A stretch of 64,000 bases of DNA from Puccinia triticina. Its lineage: Eukaryota > Basidiomycota > Pucciniomycetes > Pucciniales > Pucciniaceae. The notes beneath the pieces are model-generated. The model worked only from the letters and a program-made list of their open reading frames with translations. It ran no database searches and was not told the origin of the DNA. The position numbers and the translations under genes are program-made. The DNA lies in assembly GCF_026914185.1 (NCBI RefSeq), contig NC_070560.1, positions 4,393,501-4,457,500 on the forward strand. Reading direction: 5' to 3'. Numbering within the stretch: position 1 is the first letter of the stretch; every line of letters begins with the position of its first letter. This document shows, piece after piece, positions 10,586 to 22,302 of the stretch.

Positions 10586-11405
10586 ACACATTCCCCCCTG
10601 GTGGTTCTAACTTCTCTCACTTTTTTACTTTGGTATGCAGTTAAATGCTTGGGAGACAAAAAGAAAACCACACATGATTTCTTTTCCCTTATAATTTTCA
10701 TATTCTATAAGTACAAGTCTTCTTCCATTATGTTCAAATATGATTCATGCTCCTGAGGTGAATCTATTAGCATTTGTGCCCCTTCCAAGTATTTCCACTT
10801 TGGCCCCACAAACAGCAGACCGTCTTTCTTGGCTTTCTCAGCAAAATAGACGGCCTCTTGGGTCCTTCCATGTGCATTGTAAACTTGTGCTGAAATATAA
10901 TAGGCATTTATCAACGAGTACGTGAGATTTTCCTGTTTGAAAAGAGCAAAAAGTAGAAAAGCTTTAGATGATCAACAAATAAATCTTGTCACCCTTGAAA
11001 AAATACTTGCTTGCCTTTTCACACATGCTGATGAGTTCTTTAACTTCTGCTATTGAGAGCCATTTGTCTTGCGTGTAGTGAATATTTTGAAGCTCGAAGA
11101 CGCGCCTAATCCTTTCATCCAACACCTGCCCTTGCTCTTCATTCATCTGGCAATGTGAACAAGTGCAATGAAAGCCATAATGCATCCTCAGGGTATCTTG
11201 TCAATGTTTCTGTGTAAGTTCAGCAGATTGATCTACATTGAAAAATCAGTCCTGTGAGATCATATGATGAGATAAAAAAATCCCTTACAATTGATAGTAA
11301 GCTCCTCGCCCACTGAAATATCCCTTAATGCCGTCATGTGTAAGATCTGAGTAGCGTGATCCACATAGTAATCAACGTTTGCTCGGCAGTCGTGGTTAAA
11401 TCGTA

Positions 11406-12572
11406 CACAGCGGTTCCACATCGCCGCCAATCCGGCCAAATTTCGGCTGTCAATTTGACGGTTCCCCCCCAGCACCGTTCGCATGCCGGCCTCCCGTCAA
11501 CCGTCAAGTGGACCGACGAATTTGCCAGCACGCCCGGCGATGCGCAAATGGACAACACGCTGGCAAAAGAAAGGGCGGGTTGACCCATCCAGCAATCTGC
11601 CATCGAACCAATTACTCCCCCCAGCCCCGAAACGGGTCGTTCCAGCCTCAATCGCTGCTCATTGCTGCTGACCAGGCTCTCTGTGCTCATTTCAGCACAT
11701 TGGTACATTGTTTTTTGTTCTTTGATTGGTTTTTTTTGGACAACAAACTACTGTTAGAGAGGAGAGAAATGGAATAGGGAAGAGAGGTGGAAGGAGTTAT
11801 GCCGGAGAGAGTGGGAACAGGGGAAAAAGGATTGCAGCGCTTCCTGAGCTGCCCGGCTGGCTAGGACGACCGACAATCGTATTGTGTGGACGGGGAAGGG
11901 CGAGCTCAGAGGAGGAAGAGGGAGGGGCCATGACGTCTGAGACTTGGTTGACGACCACGACGATCAGCCGGTATTGGTCCGCAAGCACCTTCAGCCCATC
12001 CGCCACTTGGTTCATCTCCGCCGCTCACTCCGTCATCCTGAACTTCGCACTGCTCTGCTTCGACTGCTCCAGATCCGCCCGGAAGATCGCCCCGATCCCT
12101 GATCCATCGTGGGTGTTGAGGAAGAGCAATAGTCGGGGGGAACGAGGCTCGGAAGGAGCCGAGCGAGGTGCGGAGCTCAATGGATGGAGGATGTGATGTG
12201 GAGGTGGGCGTGCTGTGGATGGGGAGATGGAGGGTGGCGGTGATCCGATGAGCAGACTTAGAGAAAATGAGGCGGGTGGATGGGCGAGGGCCGAGGATGA
12301 CGTGTCCCTCTGATGGGCGGACTTTGTCTTGGCCCCCTCTGCCCTTTTTTTTGGGTTAGCCTGGAGGCCAGCACAAGCGCGTTTGTCTGCAAACCGACCC
12401 CAGGCAAGTTATGTTAAACTTGCCTGAAGTCAAGTGCCGGCCGTTTGACTGTTAATTCGGCTGGCAGTTTGACGGCTGACGGGAGGCCGACAGGTGGGCG
12501 GTCAATCAGGCGGGTCTTTTGTCTTTGACGGCAGTTTCGACGGGCAAAACCTTAATCCGCGCAACTGCCGTG
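11406..12572. mobile_element. TIR element with TA duplication carrying a host gene fragment (Pack-TIR type)
   Basis: The ends CACAGCGGTT (11406) and its counterpart AACTGCCGTG (to 12572) are imperfect inverted repeats flanked by TA (11404-11405, 12573-12574). Inverted similarity continues inward, with GGCCTCCCGTCAACCGTCAA at about 11490 matched inverted near 12465-12490. The sequence is much GC-richer than its surroundings. It carries no transposase but holds a frame fragment like a RAD57/XRCC3 recombinase. It lies in an exon of the SET gene, 4 bp after the splice acceptor. Confidence 0.75.
11929..12137 (-). pseudogene. captured RAD57/XRCC3-like RecA-fold fragment
   Basis: The frame reads GIGAIFRADLEQS, then SSAKFRMTE, a TGA at about 12028, then AAEMNQVADGLKVLAD and LIVVVVNQVSDVM. 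This is the Walker-B-side region of Rad51 paralogues of the RAD57/XRCC3 type: an IxAIFR strand, the F...RA...L helix and the VVVVNQVSD strand. Flanking parts of a recombinase (Walker A, C-terminus) are absent, so this is a transduplicated fragment within the element. Assignment is by motif recognition only. Confidence 0.6.
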
Positions 12573-13568
12573 TACCCTAGTCAAGATACAAAAATATTTA
12601 AGCTCTGGTCTGTCCTCTAGCTATGCGACGGCTTGAGAGAGAGGCCCCTACGCTGGTTCTAAGACGAGCGCACTAAAAGGTATCGGTACGTCTGGACCAA
12701 GGTGTGTGGCAAATGCATTCCACTGAAATACACTTGCAATGAAATCTTCTTTTGTTTCATTGGTTTCTCCCACAAGAAGGCTAGCTATGACATCCTGCGT
12801 GCGACTTGGTAAAAGTTTGATGGCTTGTTGGCGAAAGCGTTTACCAAACTCTGACCACCAAAGGGCTAGATTGTTTGGGAAGATACCAACGGCTCGGATT
12901 TTGGCCACGGACTGTCCCCATTTGAAATCTTGAAAGGCGACTGCACCCGCGCCGCCCTTCTCAGGCATCTTGACGATTTTGATTGACAAAGGCACGGGTA
13001 GGGGTAGCTCTTCTGAGAAATCCAACTTATGAAAAATTGCTTCAAAAGCCGACTCTTTCGAGACGATTACCATACCCATACCCTGATTGACATGCGGATG
13101 GAGGAAAATGCAATACGCCTCGGGGTCATTGTCCAGCGGATGCCTTGAACAGTTGGCTTTGAGAAATCCATTCTTGAAAGGCTCCATTTCGCATATTTGG
13201 GATTTGTAATCTTCACAGGGATTGATGGAGAATCCCGTTTTTTGCAATGGAGCTGCGAGTTGCGGATGAAGTTGATGGCGTGTTGTGCTGTGCTGTCGCA
13301 TCTGATCAATGGAAGGTGGATACATGAGAAGCAAATGACTAGGAGGAATGGTAACATTTTCAATAACTTTGGGGACGAAATCTGATCCAACACCAATGCT
13401 GAACGCAGTATGAAAGGGCAGACCCATCGAGCCTTGCAACAAAGGTAATCGGTTTGTATTGACTCTTAACCAACAACAACTGTGAACGACTCACAAGCGA
13501 TGCGATTCAATCCCATGCCAACCAATTATATCTACTAGGGAAATCGCGGCTGCGCCGCGGCACAACAG

Positions 13569-13928
13569 TCAGGTATGCGGAGCCAGAGCAGGAATACTCG
13601 ACGATTCCGAACCAAATGATTGCGCAAAACTTTGATCAGTGATAACCTCACTGGATAAAACCGCGGAGTAGTTATCAGGACGACGCACGATAGCGTCACG
13701 TCTCCTGTTTTGTAATATGTCCCAAGTATTTAATGGAATCCAAACCCAGGATTCGACCTTGAACATGATTTTGTAAGATCCCAGGCCACTGAAATATTGA
13801 TAGTGTTTGCTTGCCGCTGAATCACTAATGTGTAAGTGGCTAATTGAGCCAATACCATTATGGGACAGCGGATCCGAAAGGATCATATGCGGCAAGTTGA
13901 AATAACCCGTAAATGTACCTTGACTCAT
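13569..13928 (-). CDS. hypothetical protein, 119 residues
   Basis: An ATG-started frame with plausible protein composition (SHLHISDSAASKHYQYF, YKIMFKVESWVWIPLNTWD), divergent in sequence from the SET gene and just upstream of it. It could be an independent small gene or an exon of a decayed gene. No family recognised. A GC palindrome (GCGGCTGCGCCGCGGC, about 13,546) lies just after its end. Confidence 0.3.
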   Translation of the reverse strand: MSQGTFTGYFNLPHMILSDPLSHNGIGSISHLHISDSAASKHYQYFSGLGSYKIMFKVESWVWIPLNTWDILQNRRRDAIVRRPDNYSAVLSSEVITDQSFAQSFGSESSSIPALAPHT

Positions 13929-13929
13929 G

Positions 13930-16189
13930 TGTTGGATCCTATAGAGGGACAGGGTAAATAGACTCTGTCAACGGTTATGCTATGGGAAGAGAGCGGGCTT
14001 GCTAAACTGGCTTGATGGCACTTCTTAAGGAGATAATAGCATTTTCACATCCGAATGAAGGATAAGTAAGAGGCAGGAGATAATGTAATTGCGGAGCTGT
14101 GGCGTAGTTTGATCTTGTAGAGAGGATTTAGAATTATTGTGGGAGAGGGATGGATGTCGACGGCGGATGTGGCATAGAGAAATGTGAGGAATTGGGATCG
14201 AGAGGAAACATAGCGGAGGGATGAGAGAGGAATAATGGCGGTAATGGTAATGGGTGGAATCTCCATATCTGCGTGAGGAGTTTTGATGAAAGTGGTGAGC
14301 TATTGTTGCAGATTGAAATAGGGCTTATTGCACTATTGGGAGTTATGTCGGGAGAGGAGGAGCTTGGAGAGTTTTCAAGATTGATGTGAGGAGGAGCTGG
14401 AATAAGTTGGCAAGAGAGACAATTGGTCACGGCACGGGAGATTTGGAGGAAGAAGCGGTGGAAAATTGTTTCCAGTCCCGGTCTTGAAGAAGGAACGTTA
14501 TGAAGTAGGAACAAAGAAATTTCATAGCTTGGAAGACGTTCCGATACCGCTTTTTCAGGAAGGGGAATGATTCAGGAGGCGTCGAATTGCTGTGGCGAGC
14601 TGGAATCGTGAGGTTGAGAGGTTTAGATGTCCGGATGAGGGGTTTGCAACCTGTAGTTTTTAGCGATGTGAGATACGTTCAAGAACCGGTAAAGGAAAAG
14701 AGTATATTTTTGAGCGTTGCGGAAATGTTGGATCAGGGAATACCGATTAGAAGAGCGCTTGGAATACTACAAATTGTTGTAACCTAATCAGTTAGGTTAC
14801 AATCGGTGACACTCGCCTACTCCGAAGACCATACTTTTGTCTCGGAGAATAAGCTGTAGAGCTTATTCTCGTCGATATCAATAACATTCAGAGCTTTCGT
14901 CACATCACAAATCAGGTAACATGTGTGATAGGAGACACAATTTTGTGTTCAAATCAAATTGGGGCATCGTGTAGATGAACAATAATGATACAGTAATTTG
15001 AATATGGAGAACAATAGACATGAACAATAGGCTGAGGAGTACACAATAGGATTGTCGGAACAATAACGTGTGCGGGGGCGGTGTGTTCTGAAGAATATAA
15101 ATAGAGGCTCTTGATGTGACGAAATGGAGCAAGGCTCCAGAGTTTCAGGCTCGCTATGGAAGCCTTCAGCGGGGGGAAATGCTGCAGAAATTTTTCCAGA
15201 AAGTGGGAAATCTCTGATTGGGATTTTCAACGGAAATCTCGGCAACCAACCTGAACCTGTGCAAGGCTCGAAATAGCTCGAAATGTTTCTGACAGCTGTG
15301 GATCCTTATAAAACCTTTATGCTTACTACCGAGCTCTAGGTACATACAAGATTACAGACCCATGAGGCCAGTCGACTTTTCGTAGAATGAAAACTCATAA
15401 ATAACTGAAGCGGCACTGCCTTCCTCCTCATGATGTGGCCATTGGTCTCCAGACGTCCTCCATGAATAATGTCCAGAAGGACCAAGGGGCAAACAATCTC
15501 GGACGGGAATTGTGTGCACGATCCAGGCCGTGTTTGCCTCGCGTTTAGCTCCTGAGGGCGGATGCTCTATGAAGAATTCTTCTTACACGACGTTTACGGG
15601 TACGTTTTAGAACATTCATTCACAAGAAGGCATCCCAAATGATTATTGAGGTTCACATTAGCAGGCAGTCTCATTGTCCGGCAAACGATCAACAAACCGA
15701 AGGAGACTTCTACCATCGCAGTTTTTTGACTGCCTTGAAAGTCACATTGAAGTTTTGTATCGAACATCTGGCGATGCAACGATAGATTTTGAAAGCAGTC
15801 AGGGAGCCTAGTCCGAACAGTCACTAGATCATTGGCCAGGCTGCTCAATAGGCAACCAGAAGCGCGTGGTGTGCTGGCGATCTCCGAGCAAGGCGCACGA
15901 CACCCATTACCGGTTCTATAAACCATTGGCCGTGGCGGGCTAGTCAGACGAAAAAATCCAACTTCAGGTCGTGTTAGAACTGGTAGCGCTCAAGCCATAT
16001 AACGACGCACATTGCAGATTTTCTGGACCCACCGATACCCAGGTCCTGTCATAATTTTCTATTTCTCACCAGTCAACTAATACTTACAACCCGGAGTTGT
16101 AAGCAACGTTGCACCTAATTGCAAGACATTCCACTTTAATTCGAATATATATCAGTGATTAGATCAGTCGATTCCTGAGAACGTTTTCG
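13930..16189. other. no supportable gene upstream of MRS2
   Basis: Several frames of 60-126 residues are open on both strands (14,045-14,790; 14,905-15,245; 15,594-15,926) but none shows a family motif, splice logic or consistent composition. The 14.0-14.6 kb part is strongly purine-biased on the plus strand. The last few hundred bases should contain the MRS2 promoter. Confidence 0.35.
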
Positions 16190-18400
16190 ATGCTTCCTTG
16201 GACACTTTCGATGCAAAATTCTAGGAGGTCTCGGGTGGATGGCAGCCTCGCCCCTACAAATTGGGTCAATGCACAATGTGAGTACCCCCGAAAATCCAAT
16301 CTCTGCTTTCAAAAATTCAAGACGAAAGATAAAAGCCTAATACTGACCCCGATCTGTCGAAAATTTGAAATCCAAACAAAGTGACTCCCCGAGATCTACC
16401 GGCTACCAAGGCACGCACGACGTCACAAATACCCATCAGATTTCCAGACAATCCTGCGGGCGAGGGAAACACGGTACTCAGTGATGCATTGAAAAGCCAA
16501 AGCACAAAGCGCGGCAAGTCGGATATTTATTACACGGAGATCAGTTGGCAAGGTTCGTAGGTGCAAGACTTATTAAGGTGAGAAATATCTAACGCCAAAT
16601 TTTGTATTTCGATAAATTTAGGAATCACTAGTCCAGGATTGGTCGCTTCAAGAGTTCAGTTTTGCCGCGATAAGAGAATACAAGTAAGTCATCGCCAACG
16701 CATTTTGGGGGATCAAAGTATCTTCTTGGCTAGTTGAAACCTGAAGTAATCAGCTCACAAGTGACCACTGCAGACGAAAGACTTGAGATTACTTGAATCC
16801 AATTTTGGTGGACCATCCATCTCAATGCGTGGGGATTCAATAATCGTACGTACTTCCCTCCCAACAAAAAAAATGATGGGCGCACATTGACCAACTCGAA
16901 ATGATTATTCTAATCCAAATCTGACAAACCAGATAAACACCAACGGATTTCGAGCCCTAATCACAATCGAGTCAGTCGCCATGCTTAACGTACCGCTTGT
17001 GGCTTATAACGAGTCCCAAAACTTTCCAGAAATAAAATCTGGTCATGAAGGTTTGGCTTTCCCACATAGACAAGAGTTCACTTCCAACCTTTTAAAAGGG
17101 ATCACAAGTCTTCGGAGAGGAAAAAGAGGATTAAAGATAGAGGAGAAAGCTGCCTATGAACTTGAATATTCTTTCAAACTTCTGTGAGCTTTCTTTGTGT
17201 GCTCTCGAGCTGTTGAAATAGAATTAATGAACTGATTCAACCAACACCAGTGCGCTTAGAAGTATCTTGGATATAATTTTTCTTTCATTAGAACAAGATC
17301 TTGAAGTCCTGAAGGCGTCGATTAGGTTACTTTTAAGCACACTCGAGAAAGAAATCCGTGCGCTGATCTGATTTAATATCACTTCCTAAAGCCAAACGGC
17401 TTTTCCACTGTACTAACGCAATAATCCGCACATTTAGGTGCCAAGACAATGGAAAAACTGCTGGTGTCTACTCATCAATTGAAAGACTTCACTGGGAGAT
17501 GCACTAACCTACAAAACTGTCTAGACACGATAGCTGAGCAGAGTAAGAGCGGTCTCCATTGAGTCAATGCAGATCACTTCTAATTGATTGATTATTTCTC
17601 ATAGCCATGCAATACCTCCAAACTCGTCAAAATCAAGATCTTCATAAAGCCATCTTAGGGGAGACTGAGGAGGAACAATCTCTGAAGGTTTTGCATCACT
17701 CGGACCTGTTGACAGTGATAGAACAGTATTCCGCTGAAGAAATCATGGAAGAGGTGATTAATTTCACTAATCTCTTCAACATGGCGACAGCCTTTGATCG
17801 CAAGTTGTTTCCAAAGCTAATGAAGACCTCATAACAAAAAAAAAAACGATTTTTTTCTGTATTTTCGATAGGTTGCCATCATGATGGTATGGGTCGTCTC
17901 TGATTGATACTGTTCCGCTCTTTAGAAACACTTCACTCAAAATCGAACAGAAAAAAACTGACGTTCTCCCCTACCATTTTTTTCTCTGTTGAATCATATT
18001 TTTCAGAGGCACCTACAATTTAAAGAAGATACAGCCAATTTGATAATCAATTCAAACCAACTTGATCTTGTTTATGTGGGTTTAAAATTAGAGGTCCTCG
18101 CCGTTGGGGTTACACTTGGCGCCTTGTTGACCGGTCAGTAGTCCAAACCACGTAAAGCAATGTGCTTACACAAAAATGTGAAATTTGAATAGTAAATGGC
18201 ATGTGTCCTCATACTTCGAGAGCTGATCAAAAACTATTATTTGGGTCACTTACCTAGGTGCTTTCGGAATGAATCTTAAAAGTGGCATTGAAGAATCCGA
18301 TTGGGCATTTCTGATTGCGACTGGCATCATTGTCACGTCTTGTAGTGCTGTAATTTTTATTGGGTGGTTTTACATTAGGAAAATTGGTCGGAACATGTGA
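16190..18400 (+). CDS. MRS2: MRS2/LPE10-type Mg2+ channel (CorA superfamily), mitochondrial inner membrane
   Basis: About ten exons can be joined in frame: 16190-16277, 16382-16552, 16622-16683, 16774-16845, 16933-17183, 17251-17357, 17438-17542, 17605-(about 17753), 18007-18133, 18258-18400, all with GT-AG borders. The product has a Ser/Arg-rich presequence, then TKDLRLLESNFGG and IIINTNGFRALITIESVAML, a coiled-coil half (LRSILDIIFLSLEQDLEV), the last helix (LLTVIEQYSAEEIMEE), and two C-terminal membrane segments. The family signature GMN is present in GALLTGAFGMNL, followed by the short acidic loop SGIEESDW and a basic tail. The exon 8 donor is uncertain: GTGATT at about 17754 gives a good join, and an extra tiny exon near 17876 is possible. 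Family members form pentameric Mg2+ channels of the mitochondrial inner membrane. No lesion seen. Confidence 0.9.
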
Positions 18401-18599
18401 AACGATCCACAAGGGAACCCAAAAAATGCACTGAGACTGCTAGGTCTTCACACCTTGATCTTGGCAAAGAAAGGAGTGGTTTTTTTGACTTCACCATCAA
18501 ACTCAAACCTACAAGTTTTTACTTTGTTCATACTCTACTCATACATAGATCTAATTTCAATCAAAAAATTAATTTCCAAGTTTAAATCTAGTTTTCAAC

Positions 18600-20233
18600 C
18601 CCGTTACTGTGCATGTCTTCTAGATTTATGATCATTATTGGATAAATTTATCAGAATAACAGGTCTTTTCTTTGTTTGATTCAAGTACTGCATGGCTGGT
18701 ATCTATTTTTGTGGGTGTCTTCACGGGGCCGGTCAATCGCAGGGCCAAAGCTTTCCTTTACATGCACTTCTCAAAAGGCGTGCACAGTCTGCAGGCCGTT
18801 TGCGCGTGCGTTTAACGAAGCCCCTCGGGGAACCCCTCGCAGAGCGTTCTCCGCGACAAGGTCAGGCGCGTCGCGCCATGCCCCTCCCCCCCGGCAGGCG
18901 CTCAATTTTTACTCAATAATTGGCCACCCGCGTGCAAAATGTATTGTACAGGCTGGTTTCTGTCCTCAATCGGCTTCCATGGTGTGGTCTATCCAAATTT
19001 GCGGTAAAGGCCTGTGCCCGATACCGAGCCAGTGTCACTGGAAGTATTGTGGCCAAAAGAAGGCTATGTACATAAGTTAGTTCCAAGGGCTGGAGCCAAT
19101 TGGTGTCCCCTACGGGCTTCCTTTGGCCTATGCAAATGTGCTGCAAAGGCCTGTACTGAGCTAGCGGCATGTGGCACAAAAGAAGGAGAAATCGATTCCA
19201 CATTTCGACAGGAGAACACTTTCCGGGATAGTGTACATACATAGGCCTACATATCATGCTGTATCAGTTCAACTCTCAACGACATCTTTTTGGGTTTGTG
19301 GCTGGAGGGGTTTTGAATTGACCGCAGAAGGCTAGAAGCGCAGAGGCTGGAAAGATCGAATCATCCTTTTTTTGTCGGTGCCTCTTTCTGACAGGATCTG
19401 TATTACAAAAATCATACATACAACATACAGGCAAAATCGGATCACCCCGCGGTCTCCAAGCTCGGAGCTGGCATGTGGGTTAGACAGATTACTTGATACA
19501 AAACACAATGGCTGTCCGACCCTTCCAACCCGAGCGAGGCGGGCAAAACCTTCAACAGCACCAGACCAGAGGCACGCTGTTGCGCTATTCCAGCACCGGA
19601 GTCAGCCTTCGTTTGACCCCACATGCAATCACGGTCATGGGCCCATGGCGATGCGTACATATTTATGTAAATAATACAGACGCGTCAAGCATTCTGAAGC
19701 CCTTGGGCCGACCTTGGCAGCTTCTACGATGTATTATGGTCAGGCGAGCGGGAAAACAGTGAACTATAGTGAACAGTTAACTCCTGAGTCCGCAGGCTTC
19801 ATATGGACCCTGCAGCAACATCTGTATTTGTGTACAGCCCATTGGCGGTATATGTGCAAAGGCGATAAAGCTGCTTCATCTCTGGGTGTATTTGAGTGGA
19901 TTTCAGAGGATCGATGGGATTCAATGAAACTTGTGGCTTGATTCAGTCACAGCCTTAAGCAAATACTAGCTGTAAATATGTAGAACCAGGGTCCGATGAG
20001 GCGTGTCCACTTCTGCACCGCCTCTAGCAATCAGACCGCTGGCCGCAAAATCTTCTTCCTCCAGCAACAGGAAACATATTTAAACCGCTCGATTTCCCTG
20101 CTGCTTGCCATTCCCCATCCACTCACCACGCATTCGCACTATTATTAGCCCCGACTTCATTCTTTAGACTTTTATATTATATATCCAAGCACACAAAACC
20201 CCAACAGCTTGAACCAAACTCTTCCCGTTCACT
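18600..20233. other. no supportable gene; contains a diverged direct repeat
   Basis: A word GCAAATGTGCTGCAAAGGCCTG (about 19,130, given in part: CTGCAAAGGCCTGTACTGAG) is a diverged copy of a stretch near 18,995 (GGTAAAGGCCTGTGCCCGAT), and AAAGAAGG follows both. The 18.75-18.9 kb part is GC-rich (CCCCTCGGGGAACCCCTCGC). The last 150 bp should hold the promoter of the downstream secreted-protein gene; a CT-rich leader and TATATTATATATCC (about 20,172) are seen. Confidence 0.4.
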
Positions 20234-21695
20234 ATGCAAATCACCGCCCAGTCTATCCTGTTTGCCCTTGGCTTCCTCGGCTTCATTCTTGCTGATAGCA
20301 TGATTCCGGATGATATGAATGTCGATGACTCTGATACCACTCCAGTTGCCAGCAGTCTCACGTCCACTACCCCCAAGCACAGTCAATGTTACAACTACTT
20401 CTTAAACAAAGACCACTGTGTCTACAGCGCCAAGAAGAAATCCGAGCGATGTCCCTCCAGCTCCAAGGATGAATGCGGACGACCTATTCCCACCGATCAG
20501 CCAATCGTAAGTTATTTCACCCGTGTTCCACAATTAGAAATCTAGAACTCCGTTAAAATAAAATCTGACACCATGCTATCAACAGATTTTCAAGGCACAC
20601 TCTTCTCACTCATCCCAAAATACTCTTGCGATGAATGTTTCTCCCGAAGGTATCACCGCGTTTGCTTCGCAGACTACCACTGACGAAGTAAGCCTTTTCC
20701 TCCACCCCGCGGCCACGGTCGAATATGATTAACCGAACTCCCTGCATCCACAGTCGTCCGCTGAACTCTCCACACCACCCTCGAAGCGCTTGGTCCGTCG
20801 TTACGACTCTGAAGATGATGTCAGTCTTCACCCCTTCGCTAACTCTCTCCAGCCAACTGATTCAACTACATTTGCGTGCCACAGTCGTTCACTATCGCGG
20901 GTGGCAATGGAGTAAGTTTCCAAGCTATGTCTGCCTGGCCGTGCAGATTGCTTATTGACTTGATTCTGTTCAGATTTGTGGTGTGTACGACGAAAACCAA
21001 CCCGGTGTGTGTATCTGGGCCTCCGGGAATGACGTTTCAGGCTCTCGCAGTGGTGGATGGTTGAACTCGTAAGGGATGAAACTATTGTTCACTCGCACAA
21101 CAAATATTTATCATTGCTCTTTCTGCCATCCAATTTGCAGGACCTACACCAAGGCGTGTGGTCGTCAAGTGTATGTGCTCATTCCCATCAGTTTTACTAC
21201 CCGAGTGATTCCTGACCATCGTACCATTTCCCCCTTTTCACTCTCACAGTTACATCATGCGGAAAGGCAAAACCAACCCGGAAGACGTCGTTTACGCTCC
21301 GATTGTTGATGGTAACTACCCCAACCCCCGTCACTTACAACCATTCACAGGCCTAACCGATCGGCTTTGCTGTTGACAGGTTGCAGTTTTAATGCTGAGG
21401 AGCCAGAACCCGGATGCTTCCGTATTGCGTTCACTAACGCTGTAAGTAGATCAGATCAGATCATCTCTGCTATGTCTATTGGAATGTGCACTAACCTTTC
21501 ATTCACTTCAGACCTTCAATGCGTTGAACCCAACTGACGCTGAAGCGAAATCTCTGGTCATGAAAGACTTGATCTGGAACTTGTAAGCACTTTCTCGACG
21601 AACCAATCTGGCCTGCGACTCACCTGCATTATCGTTCGCGTTCTTTCCACAGTGACAACGAACAAGGTACCAACCCCAAGAATGCTGCTACCTAA
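20234..21695 (+). CDS. secreted protein with RlpA/barwin-like double-psi beta-barrel, effector candidate
   Basis: Ten exons join in frame with GT-AG borders: 20234-20506, 20586-20687, 20754-20819, 20885-20911, 20974-21068, 21141-21170, 21250-21311, 21380-21441, 21512-21592, 21653-21695. The product begins with a clear signal peptide (MQITAQSILFALGFLGFILA). A Ser/Thr-rich region with four Cys (QCYNYFLNKDHC, ERCPSSSKDEC) follows, then dibasic sites KR and RR (KRLVRRYDSED) that fit Kex2 processing. The C-terminal domain has ICGVYDENQPGVCIW, ACGRQVYIMRKGKT, VVYAPIVDGCSFN and FNALNPTDAEA, the order expected for a double-psi beta-barrel (RlpA/expansin/barwin family). Two micro-exons of 27 and 30 bp are notable. 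Rust members of this fold are often secreted in infection, but a virulence role is inference. The gene looks intact. Confidence 0.85.
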
Positions 21696-22007
21696 GAAGC
21701 ATCATTTCCACCACAGACATTAGTCATCAGTCATGTTTTTCCCTAGTGTTCCTGATAGTCCAACCTCAATCATTTAAACCAAAAAAAAGGCCCGTTACAG
21801 TCATGTAGTGTGCGATAGCATTCATTTTCAAATCTAAATAGGAATTCACCATTTGCGTCTGCATTCTAGCCCCTTGCTGGCTTCATTTTGAGACTTAGTT
21901 GAATGAGATAAACGGATGCGCCAGCTTCCACCAGATTTAGGGCCCTCTGTCTCTGGAACAACCTTGACATTGTCTTAAACGGCCATCGTGTTGGTGTGCC
22001 GTCGGCG

Positions 22008-22140
22008 CTTTATTATTTGGACGCAAACCTCTGTACTGTTGGCTTTTGTTTTGTCAAACAAAAGCCAACAGTACAGAGGTTTGCGTCCAAATAATAAAAC
22101 AAAAGCCAACAGTACAGAGGTTTGCGTCCAAATAATAAAG
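22008..22140. repeat. three copies of a 43-bp unit, one inverted and two direct
   Basis: A unit that begins TTATTATTTGGACGCAAACC and ends with GCCAACAG-type sequence occurs once in reverse (22008-22052) and then twice in forward orientation (about 22056-22098 and 22098-22140), with almost no change. The first two copies form a perfect hairpin with a 2-4 base loop. Confidence 0.9.
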
Positions 22141-22302
22141 CGAACCCGCTCAGCCTCAGTCTTCATTTCGCCATGTTGTGTTTTTTGAGCTACCACTGAT
22201 TTGCCAGGTGCAGCGCCCTTTTCCGCTGCACTATGCAATGCTTATATCCCCTCCCCCAGAGTTGCTAAATTTAGCGGTGGCATTGCACAACTGAACTGCT
22301 TA

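Larger units (their letters stand above)
10705..13515 (-). pseudogene. fungal SET-domain protein (SMYD/SET5-like), TE-disrupted
   Basis: Exon 1 may start at 13515 (MGLNRIAC). The main exon (13436-12652) carries an N-terminal cysteine-rich region, then EAYCIFLHPHVNQGMGMVI, the SET start VKMPEKGGAGAVAFQDFKWG and a VPIPFSALVLEPA end. A 75-bp intron (12651-12577) follows. The next exon is split after 4 bp by a 1,167-bp element (11406-12572) and resumes with the SET core RFNHDCRANVDYYVDH and ALRDISVGEELTIN. Later exons hold the post-SET-like HYGFHCTCSHC and TPR-like helices (VYNAHGRTQEAVYFAEKA). Removing the element with one TA restores EPA-V-RFNHDC in frame. A second lesion is a TGA at 11201-11203 in TTGA context. 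Intact relatives are predicted protein lysine methyltransferases. Confidence 0.8.

Noticed and set aside
18676..19080. 134-residue plus frame
   Set aside because: Arises from GC-rich repeat DNA; Cys/Arg/Pro-rich composition without motif.
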